Notes under the pieces: generated by a model
Database searches by the model: none
The model's input: the letters and a program-made list of their open reading frames with translations, nothing else
What the model was told of the DNA's origin: nothing
In this document: piece after piece, positions 54,116 to 64,000 of the stretch
Numbering within the stretch: position 1 is the stretch's first letter
How the letters are laid out: the number at the start of each line of letters is the position of its first letter
Assembly: GCA_002104945.1 (NCBI GenBank)
Contig: MCFH01000007.1
Location: forward strand, 730,001 to 794,000
Source of the DNA: Piromyces finnis
Lineage: Eukaryota; Neocallimastigomycota; Neocallimastigomycetes; Neocallimastigales; Neocallimastigaceae
Length of the DNA stretch: 64,000 bases
Direction of reading: 5' to 3'
Translations under genes and position numbers: made by a program

Positions 54116-55960
54116 ATGTATTCAAAATTATCAGTAAAAATAAAGTATATAAAAAAAATTTTTATATTTGGGTTTTTTTTCATTTCAATATTACTTATAA
54201 TTTTAGGTATGTTTTTTACTTAAAATAAAAGTACTTATTAAGAAAAAAACAATATTTATATGATTTTATTTTTAAAATATAAAAAATAAATATTGATATA
54301 ATATATAGGACATAAACCACTTCATAATTCAAAAATTAATAAAAGAGAAGAAAGCACTAATGTTAAAAATAAATTAATATCATATTTCAAAAATGAATTA
54401 CACAATTTATTTTCTTTAACGAGAGATAATTTAATAGTAAATGATGATGAATTTGATATAAATAAACTTAATTTAACAGTGAAAACTTTTACATATTCGT
54501 TAGACGAATATCGATCATATAATGAAACAAACAAAAATATAAAAAAGAAAAGGAAAAGATCTGATGAAACAATTACTATCAGAGGATTGTTTCAGACATC
54601 AGCACCTGGAATTGCAGATACAAATATTGAAAAAGACTTATTATTGAAATTGTTATATGAATGGGCACCAAAAAATTTAGAAAACTATGATAATATATCA
54701 TTTGAATTAACTTTTGTAAATGCATCAAAACAAACAACAGATTATGAAAAAATGGTATCCCAACAGCTTAATGGAAAAAATAGTAAATATGATTTTTATA
54801 TGATTGATTCAGTATGGACCGGAAGGTACGGTGAACATTTAATTGATCTTCAAGGAAAAGTTAGTGCAGAATCTGTTAATAAATTTGCGAAAGTCAATTT
54901 AGATTCATGTAAATATGAAAATAAATTAACAGCACTGGTATATATTATATCATAATTATTCATATATAATATTAAAAATCATATGTAATATTCACATTTT
55001 CAATTTCTATATTATTCATTTTTAATTCAAAAGCCATTATACTCTGATTATGGTGTGCTATTATATAGAAAAGATTTATTAGAAAAGTATAATCAAAATA
55101 TTCCAGAAACATGGGATCAATTAGAATATATAGCAGAGTATATTTTAGAAAAAGAAGGAGGTGACCTTGAAGGATTTGCTGGGCAATTTAAAGGTAATTC
55201 AACTTAAAATATATATTATACAGTTTCAAAAATGTATATTCATTATTTATTAAAAATAAAATAAAAATAAAAATATGTATATGCTATAAAGCTTATGAAG
55301 GATTAACATGCAATATTTATGAATGGATATATTCATTCAGAGATGAGGTTAACACTAAATTAAATTACTTTAATGATGATTTTGCATTAAAAGCATTGAA
55401 AAAATTAATATCGTTATTGAATAAATCTATTATATCAAGTAAATATAAGATAATAATAAATTTTTTTAGTTTAATTAATAATACTCTTATCATTAAATAC
55501 TTTACTTTTTTATTTCAACATTATCATAAAAAAAATAAAATAAAAAATATACTAGCTGAAGCATTGATTTATGAAGAATCAACATCATTAGAAAAATGGG
55601 AAAAAGGAAAGGTATTATTTATGAGAAATTGGCCAAATGCTTTACAATCTACCGAAGAAATGTTTAATTCCACCGGTGTTAAGTTTCCATTTGGAATGGC
55701 AAGACTTCCTGGAAGAAAGGTAGGATTATCAGCTGCAACACTTGGAGGATGGAATTTAGGAGTCTCAAAATACTCAAATAACCCTTTTATTGCTGCAAGA
55801 GTAGTTGAATTTTTAACCGGAGAATATAGTCAAAAACAAAGGGCATTAAAATTTAGCGTATTGCCAACTATTACAAATTTATATTCAGGTATATAAATAA
55901 ATTATAATATAAAAACATATTATTTTATTATTTTATTCCATTAAAAAATTAATATTAATG

Positions 55961-56013
<53 letters not shown>

Positions 56014-58770
56014 CAGATAAAGATATATGTAATGTTATTATGTGTGAAATATATAAAGACATTCAAGCTATTAATAGACCATCAAATGAAGAAAACTATT
56101 TAGATCTTTCACAGGTAATTTATGAAACAATTCATAAAGCATTAGAAAATACTATTTCTGCTGAAGATGCTATTAAAACAATTAAAAAATATACAAATAG
56201 TACGTTATTACAATTAAATTTTATTTAGTTGTCTATAATTATTTACTTTCATAATTATATAATTAAAATAATTTCCTTTTGACCATTATAATATTATAAT
56301 ATATCAAAGCTGAATACATTCACAGTAATTATCCTTCTACTATTCTAATCCTTGGATGTACAATTTTATTACAAATAATAATTCTTGTAATAGCATGTGT
56401 TATATTAAAATATAGAAAGTTAAAATTTATTCAACGGTCAAATCCAATTTATATGTTTATTATACTTTTTGGATTGTGTTTACAATGTTTTACTATTTAT
56501 AGTTATGTTGGTAAACCAAACGACAATATATGTACATTAAGAGCATGGATAACAAATATACCATTAACTATAATTATTATGGCGATTTTTACTCAGGTAT
56601 ATTTATTTATAAATAATGTTCTTTTTTTTTCGAAAAAAAAATATTAAGTATAATAATACTAACTTTTTATCTATTATATTTAATAACTTTTAAAAGTCTT
56701 TTAGAATTTATGTTATTCTAAATAATGATAAATTTAAAAAATTAGAAATTCTTTTGAAAAATAAATTTTTATTATTATTAATATTCTTCTTTGTTGCTTT
56801 AGTTTCATTATTACTATCTATTGGACAAATACTAGACCCCGTTGTACAGCAAACAAAAACAATAAAAATTGACTCAAATGAGGTAGAGAAATATTATATA
56901 TGTACATCAAAAGATAATATAACAAGTGCTGTATATTTCATATTGGTTATCATAGATGGTATTATTATCTTTACAGGTATTTATATATCAAAAGAAATTA
57001 AATCAGTAGCATCAGAATTCTATGAAAGTGTACACATTACATATGCTCTTTATTGTAAGTGTTATTTTATAATTCTTTTTCTTTGATATAAGACACTAAT
57101 AAATATATATACACATATATTAACTAGGTATTCTGACTACCCATGTAATATTATATTTGTTAACATTCACATTTTTATCAAATGTGTATACAGTATTTTA
57201 TATTAAATCTTCTCTAATTCTATTGTGCGTATTATTCGTAACTGTTTTAATCTTTTTCCCGAAAATGAGCTCTCTTTATCTATATAGAAAACGTCAAAAA
57301 AAGAAAAAGATGATGAAAAATAAATCAATGTGGAAAAATAATGAAAATTCTGACTATGATATCATAAGTGCAGATATTATTGGTAGCAATATATCAAAAA
57401 AAAGTAAAAACAGTAAAAATAAAAATCCTAAAACTCTGAGTATTTATAAATCTGAAAATAATATCAATGAAGAAGAAGATGATGATGACATAAAATCAAC
57501 CACATCTTCTTGTTTCACAAACTATTCGCCAGATACATTAAATACAATAAAAGGTGTATTGTTAGTACGGAATTCAAATAATGTTTCATCATTAAAAAAT
57601 AAAAGTTTTGAACATTGCAAAGTTGTACTTATAATGGATGCAAAAATTTTATCAATAGAATTATTACTTGACTCTGATGCCAGCGAAAAAATACAAAAAT
57701 TATATGATAAAGAAGTTAATAATAGTAATAATATATATAAAAGTATTGATCACCATTACATACACTCAGTATTAAGAGACAAAAGACAAATTATATCTAT
57801 GCTTAATATATCGCTATGTCGAGATACTAATATAATTAAAGAGCATATTATTAGGTTCGTTGTAGAAGATCTAACATGGTATGAATTTTTAATTGAAGAC
57901 GATAACGAATTTAGAAGATGGATGGATTCAATGGAGAGTGTACTTAAGCAAAATTTGAATGACTTTTTCGGAATCGAATTTGTACCAAAGCCAATTGAAG
58001 ACTATTCCACGGATGAAAAAGATGATAATATTTCTGTTAATAACGTATTAAATCAGTATACTTCAACCTCAAGTATTAATAATATTAAATTGTCAACATC
58101 TTTCTATACCAATATGGATGCTAATAATCTATACAAATTTACTAAGAAGAAGTTATCTATAAATTTAGAAAATATTAAAAACGAAAACATTGATAATATA
58201 AATAAATATAAATATGTCATGGAACACAGTATAAATTCATTTTCGCCAAGTGACTTCTCATACACAGATAATAAATTAAAAGGTAATCAAAGTGATTTCT
58301 CGTGTGTTTCAGTTATTAAGCCAAGTAATAAAAGTGTAAAAAGTAAAAGAAACAAAAATAAAAGTATAGATAATATCTCTTTTGAATTAAGTGGAAATCA
58401 TATATCAAATAGAAGAGGAAGTTCTGTATCAATGGATACTACTTTTAGCTACGCGAAAAGAGATATATATTCAAATAAGGAATCAAAAAAACAAAATAAT
58501 GAAATAAGTACAACTAATAAATTACTCAAAAATTATAATAACTTCTCGAATTACAATAATAAAAGTATTGGAAGTATGCCTAATTACAACGAATCTATAA
58601 ATAATACACATGAAAGAAAAAGAAACAATAGTTTAGGTGAATTACATTATAGTAATGAGAGAATAAACCTTAATAATAATATAGACAATGGTTCAATATC
58701 GGTTCCAAATATTGAAATAAATTATATTACTGCAAATAATAGCAAAAATACTAACAACAACAACAGCAGC

Positions 58771-58813
<43 letters not shown>

Positions 58814-58911
58814 GTAATTCTTTGAAAAATAATTACAATATATCCGCCGAAAATGATTATATTATTCAAATTCAAAATAATAATAATAGCAATACTAAAT
58901 TTTCTAAATAA
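54116..58911 (+). CDS. Class C GPCR-like receptor with bacterial-type solute-binding ectodomain and PH-like tail (copy 1)
   Basis: Nine exons: 54116-54206, 54309-54937, 55034-55193, 55292-55438, 55556-55888, 56017-56199, 56310-56596, 56697-57054, 57128-58911; 1323 aa. A membrane-signal helix in exon 1 is followed by a solute-binding domain (about 130-510) of the extracellular SBP family 1 type: DSVWTGRYGEHLIDLQ, LYSDYGVLLYRKDLLEKY, GFAGQFK, RNWPNAL, LPGRK and TLGGWNLGVSKYS. Seven membrane segments of the class C (GABA-B-like) type follow (about 515-780), including CTLRAWITNIP and the start of TM4 at SFRIYVI. The cytoplasmic tail has a PH-like region (about 870-1005, ending EFRRWMDSMESVL) and then Asn/Ser-rich sequence. 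Likely a sugar or oligosaccharide sensor on the zoospore or hyphal surface; the ligand is inferred from the domain only. Tandem with copy 2. Confidence 0.88.
55966..56013. repeat. (ATT)n microsatellite in receptor copy 1 intron 5
   Basis: About 16 ATT units just upstream of the acceptor tatcag of exon 6. The corresponding intron of copy 2 lacks it. Confidence 0.95.
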
Positions 58912-59223
58912 TGAATCCATACTTAAAAAATAGATAATTATATTTTGAAAAGAAATATTATCATAACATCTATTTGTATAATTTTTTATTATTTTTTCTA
59001 TTTGTTAATTTGCATCTTCAAATTAAAATAAAATAATTAAATGTAAAAAAAAAAATAATAATAATAAATATTTGAAAAAATATTATATATTGAATAAAGT
59101 TCAAAATCTTGCTTATTAAAGTGTGAACATATTAAAATATAAAAAAGGAAAAATATATATTTAAAATAATGATTTATAGTATTAGCTTTTTGTTAATATT
59201 AGTTCTATTATTATAATGTAATA
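58912..59223. promoter_or_regulatory. Short spacer between tandem receptor genes
   Basis: 312 bp separating the stop of copy 1 from the start of copy 2. It must hold the copy 1 3' end and the copy 2 promoter unless the two are co-transcribed. AT-rich; no defined element visible. Confidence 0.4.
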
Positions 59224-62200
59224 ATGGGAAAATATACCATAATAAATAAAAACTATAGTCTTGTTATATATATAAAAATAATAATATTATTATTCATAGT
59301 AATTATTAGTATACCTTTTTTACTTGGTAAAACAACCTTTTTAATAATCTATTAAATATAATTGAATAAAAATTAATTATAAATTTAAAATAATAATATT
59401 TTATGTATATATAAAAGATTTTCCTTATATAAAAGATAAATATAACAATAATAATAATGTAATAAGCGGAAAATATAAAAAATCATTAGATGAAAATAAT
59501 ATATTGTATAAAACTAATAATACAAGTAAAAGTGGATATGAATTTAAGGAAAGCATTGAATACATTTATTTGGATTCAAATAAATTAGATTTAATAATTA
59601 AAAGTTATACATATTTATTAGACAATTTTAGATCAAATAGTCAATCAACCAAGCATAGCAACAATAATATTTCTATTAGAGGATTATTTGATAACTCACT
59701 ACCAGGAATTATAGAATCACTATCTGAAAGTGGAATATTCGAAAGCGCATTAAAAGAATGGGCATCTGGAATTCTTGATGGATATGAAAGTATCACATTC
59801 GAGTTAGCACATATTTATACTTTGAAAAAAAATGTTGATTATGAAAAAATATTATCTCAACAACTTAAAATAAAAAATAGTAAATTTGATTACTTTATGC
59901 TAGATTGTGTATGGACAGGAAAATATGGAAATCATTTTATTGATCTTCAAAAAAAAATAAATCCAAATACAGTCAAAGTTCACTCTCCAGTTAGCTTAAA
60001 TACCTGTAAATATAATTTAAAATTAAAAGCATTGGTGAATATTAAAACATTGAATAGATTGTATAAATATAAATTTTTATTTATATATCTATATAATTAA
60101 TATAATTAATATATTTTGTATCAAAGCCATTATATTCAGATTATGGGATTATGCTATATAGAAAAGATTTACTGGAGAAATATAATAAAACTGTTCCTAA
60201 TACATGGAGTGAATTAGAATCAACAGCAACATACATTATGAAAATGGAAGAAACCTTAGGAAATAAAGAATTAGAAGGTTTTGCAGGGCAATTTAAATGT
60301 AATTTTAATAAAAAGTAAAATTTTTATATATATTTTTATATTTTAACAATAATAAATATCTTTTTATAATGAAAAGCCTATGAAGGCTTAACATGCAACA
60401 TATATGAATGGATATATTCATTCAGAGATAAATATGATTCAACCCTTGATTATTTTAATGATCATTCTTCCTTGACAGCGTTAAAAAAGCTTATATCTTT
60501 TTTTAGTAAATCCATTATATCACGTAATAATATAAAACTTTTTTTAAAAACTAATTTTATAGGTATATAATTTTTTACTATGGAATATATTAAATTGTTG
60601 AATAAATTTTTTTATAGATGAAGCGTTAATATACGATGAACCAACTTCCTTAGATAAATGGAAAAAAGGAAATGTATTATTTCTTAGAAATTGGCCAAAT
60701 AGTGTTCGAAGTACAGAAGAATCATTTAAAAATTCTGAAATAAATTTTTCTTTTGGAGTAACAAAACTTCCTGGTAGAATACCTGATTTATCTGCATCAA
60801 CACTTGGAGGATGGAATGTAGGTGTTTCTAAATACTCAAAAAATACTCTTCTTTCATCAAAATTCATCGAACTTATGTCTGGAGAAAAAGTTCAAAAAAA
60901 ATTAATAATTGATTTAGGCCTACTTCCAACGATTAAAACCCTATATTATGGTAAAATAAAAAAAATGAATAATACATAATAATTTCTTTTTTCAATTTAA
61001 ATTTTATTAAATAAAATATTTTCGATTTTAAAAATAAAGATAAAGAAGTATGCAATGTTATTATGTGTGATGTCTATAAAGATCTTCAAGGAATCAATAG
61101 ACCCTCAGATGATGAAAATTATTTAGAATATTCAAAAATCATTTACGAAACGATATTTAACTCATTGCGTAATTCTATAACACCAGAAATGGCAATTAAT
61201 ACAATAAAGAAATATACTAATGGTATACTTATATTAGCATATTATATATTACACTGATAATTATTTATAAATCATATATTAATATCTCTTTTTTTTTATA
61301 TTTATAATACTAACATGCTCTACAGTTAAATATATTAACGTTTCAAAACCAATTACAATTACGATGATTGGATGTACAATAATATGTCAAGGATTAATGT
61401 TTATTATTGCATATAATTTAATAAAATATAGAAAACTGAAATGTATCTATAAATCAAATTTAGTATCATTAATAGCACTTCTTATAGGTTTACTTTTTTA
61501 TTCCTCCACAGTTTATTACTTTATTGGTGATTTAAAAGAAAATAAATGTTCAATAACTTTATGGATAATGAATCTATCAATGATATTCATTACATCAATT
61601 TTATTGATTAGGGTATTTTAATATTAAATTTAGAATGAATGACTAATTGCTTCTATAAATATTATTTATATATCATATATTAACAATTATTAAATTTATT
61701 ATAATTAATGTTTTATTAAAAAAAAGTCTCTAAGAATTTGTATTATATTAAATTACTGTAGAATCAAGTTTGTCAATATCTTAATTAAAAAAAAAGTATT
61801 AATATTTATATTCGTCAGTATTATCATTATTATTGTATTGTTACTTTCATTGGCTCAAATTATTGATCCAATAGAAAGAAAAACAAGAATAATTAGACTT
61901 GATGATATTGAAATTGAAAGGTTTTATGTCTGTGAGAACAAAAACAAATATTCATTAATTATATATGGAATTATTGCTATAATTAGTTTCATTATAAATC
62001 TTAGCGGATGGTATATATCGAAAAAAATTAAATCTGTAGCATTAAATTTTTATGAAAGCATAAATATTGATAAACCTTTTATTGGTAAAAAATAAAAAAT
62101 CACTATTATTATGATATGATAATTAACCAAAAAATATATAATAGTTTAACTTATGATAATTTTACTATTTTTTTTTTTTTAATATTTCTTTCCATTTAGG

Positions 62201-63329
62201 TTTCCTTTTAACATACATAATTCTTATACTTTCACAATTCACATACATATCAAATATATATTTACTATTTTGTTTAAAAACACTGATAATATTAGCTAAC
62301 ACAATCTATGTTACCATTATAATCTATTATCAAAAAATATCTTCAGTTTATTTATATATAAAAAATCAAAAAAAAAAGAAAAAGAGAGTTATCCTTAAAA
62401 TCAATAACAATAGTAGAAGTAATATAAATTTTATAAATGCAGAAATTCGGAGTGATAATTATTTATCAAAAAATCAAAACTACATCAATAGATCTATAAT
62501 AAATAGTACAGTAATAAATATGAATGGCATAGTCGCAGATACAACTTCAAGTATAATTTCATGTTTTTCTAATTATGCTGAAGATACTACAAATATTCTT
62601 AAAGGTATTATATATGCAAAACATTCCACTACTATTAATGAACTGGTAAAAAGAAATTTTTTCCAATGTGAAATTGAATTGATAAAAGATGTTAAATTTA
62701 TGGCTATAAGAACAATTCAAAATACATATACTGCCGAGAATAAAATGGCATCTGAATTTAGCATAAATAAGAAAAAAATTGTATCATTATTAAATATGGC
62801 TCTCTGTAAGGAATATAATATGAAAAATAATCATAATATTCGATTCACTATCCAAGGTTCGTTATGGTTTGAATTATTATTTGAGAATGATGAAGAGTAC
62901 AAACATTGGAATGAAACTCTACAAAATATTGAAAAACAAAATATAAGTAGTATTTATGAAATGAATGATGAATCAGAAACAAAAGAAGATTATTCTCAAT
63001 ATATACTAAATAATGATAATGCTATTTCAGAAATATTAAATGAATATAATTATTATTATTATTATAATATTGAAGATAATAATAATGAAAATCAAAAAAA
63101 TGATGGTAACAACAACGATATTAATAATAATGATAATAATAATAATAATAAAACCATTAAAATAAAAAACACAAATATTTCAACATCATTCTACATAAAT
63201 AAAGATGTAAATAATTTATATAAGGAAACAAAAAAGAAACTAAACATAACATTTGACAATCTCCAGATGAAAAATAATGATAATAATAGTAAACAATCGT
63301 ATATCTTGAGTCATTTATTAGTTCATTAA
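59224..63329 (+). CDS. Class C GPCR-like receptor with solute-binding ectodomain and PH-like tail (copy 2)
   Basis: Nine exons: 59224-59326, 59418-60034, 60127-60298, 60377-60523, 60618-60950, 61040-61222, 61326-61612, 61727-62084, 62200-63329; 1109 aa. Exons 4-8 (147, 333, 183, 287, 358 bp) have exactly the lengths of copy 1's, so this is a tandem duplicate. Solute-binding motifs: DCVWTGKYGNHFIDLQ, LYSDYGIMLYRKDLLEKY, GFAGQFK, FLRNWPNS, LPGRI, TLGGWNVGVSKYS. Membrane segments begin near residue 520. The tail has a PH-like region starting near ILKGIIYAKHS and ending at EEYKHWNETLQNI, then Asn-rich sequence, and is about 200 residues shorter than copy 1's. Intron 2 uses the weaker donor gtgaat. 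Ligand-contacting positions may differ between copies; specificity cannot be read from sequence. Confidence 0.87.
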
Positions 63330-63798
63330 ATTGAAACAGTCATCATTAAATAAATAATAAAATGGCAATATAAATTAATCATTATTCATTAATATAATTC
63401 AATTATAAAATTTTGTTATATAATTAAAATAACTAAAAAAAATAAAAAATATAAAGAAACACTATCAATAACAATTGCTTTGATAAATTAATAATAATAA
63501 AGATATTAATAAAAAAAAAAAAATAAAATAAAATAAAAAATAATAATAATTACTATAAATATAAATATATATATTAAAAATAAGGTTTAAAAAAAATATT
63601 ACTAATTAGTCAATATTTATTATATTCAATTAAATATTAAATTAATTTTACGATATTTTAATTTATTATGTTTTAAAAAGTCTTTATTATTACTTATAGG
63701 TTGCATATATACAAAATATTTTTATCAGTATGTACATGAATATGGTTAATCCTATATACTATATATTATAAATATTAACACATAAAGTGTTACAATAA
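63330..63798. other. Convergent intergenic region
   Basis: 469 bp between the 3' end of receptor copy 2 (plus) and the 3' end of the minus-strand gene at the right edge. AT-rich, nothing else seen. Confidence 0.6.
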
Positions 63799-64000
63799 TT
63801 AATTATTATCACTACTACTGTCATCATCATCGCCAAATACATCATTATAATAATCATCATCGTCATCATCTAAGTAGTTATAAAAAAAAAAAAAAAATTA
63901 TTTAGTTAATCTGACAGATATATATTACTAATTACAGTTATAAAATATTTTTAAAGGAGTACCTATATCATTACTATTCTCAACACTGCTATTATTAACT
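63799..64000 (-). CDS. Partial gene: acidic C-terminus of an unidentified protein
   Basis: Two minus-strand exon pieces: 63963 to beyond 64000, then 63799-63869, joined by an intron with donor gtactc and acceptor acttag. The frame closes with phase 1 on both sides. The encoded end reads VNNSSVENSNDI, then a run of Asp with YYNDVFGDDDDSSS and a stop. The family cannot be named from an acidic tail; the rest lies outside the window. Confidence 0.5.

Overview
Nuclear DNA of an extremely AT-rich, intron-rich eukaryote, most likely an anaerobic gut fungus (Neocallimastigomycota). The case rests on long poly-A/T and ATT/AAT tracts in the noncoding DNA, Asn- and Ser-rich low-complexity stretches inside proteins, short GT-AG introns, two CE18 (Agd3-type, fungal) polysaccharide deacetylases, and two class C receptors with a bacterial-type solute-binding ectodomain, a receptor type characteristic of gut fungi. 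No canonical fungal dockerin is present, so the assignment is inferred. Gene models were built by hand by finding splice sites that keep the reading frame; apart from two AT-AC introns, all introns used are GT-AG.

Layout. 1-339: start of a minus-strand gene with an LC3-interacting-type motif. 4273-6314: Mpv17/PMP22-like membrane protein. 8766-11850: calcyphosin-like EF-hand protein. 12643-15367 (minus): calnexin. 17274-20412 (minus) and 22020-25231 (plus): a divergent pair of CE18 deacetylases; the first carries two copies of a six-cysteine module behind a Thr/Pro linker. 29169-34039: bile acid/sodium symporter (BASS) family protein with very long N- and C-terminal additions. 35061-37462: diphthine methylesterase DPH7. 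38612-40075 (minus): Sec62. 42105-45109 (minus): LKB1/STK11 kinase with two AT-AC introns. 45857-47532: coiled-coil protein. 48213-50830: second Mpv17-like protein with an Asn-rich tail. 51107-53305: full-length phosphoglycerate kinase homologue that has lost catalytic residues. 54116-58911 and 59224-63329: tandem class C receptors. 63799-64000 (minus): acidic C-terminus of a gene running off the right edge.

The genes do not form a pathway cluster. Themes are secretory-pathway function (Sec62 for import, calnexin for folding), extracellular polysaccharide modification, nutrient sensing (receptors, LKB1), and membrane proteins. The most notable observations are the AT-AC intron in LKB1 at the same codon and phase as the U12-type intron 2 of human LKB1, a second AT-AC intron beside it enclosing a frame-neutral 81-bp exon, the repeated six-cysteine module, the receptors that combine a solute-binding ectodomain with an apparent intracellular PH-like domain, and the degenerate phosphoglycerate kinase.
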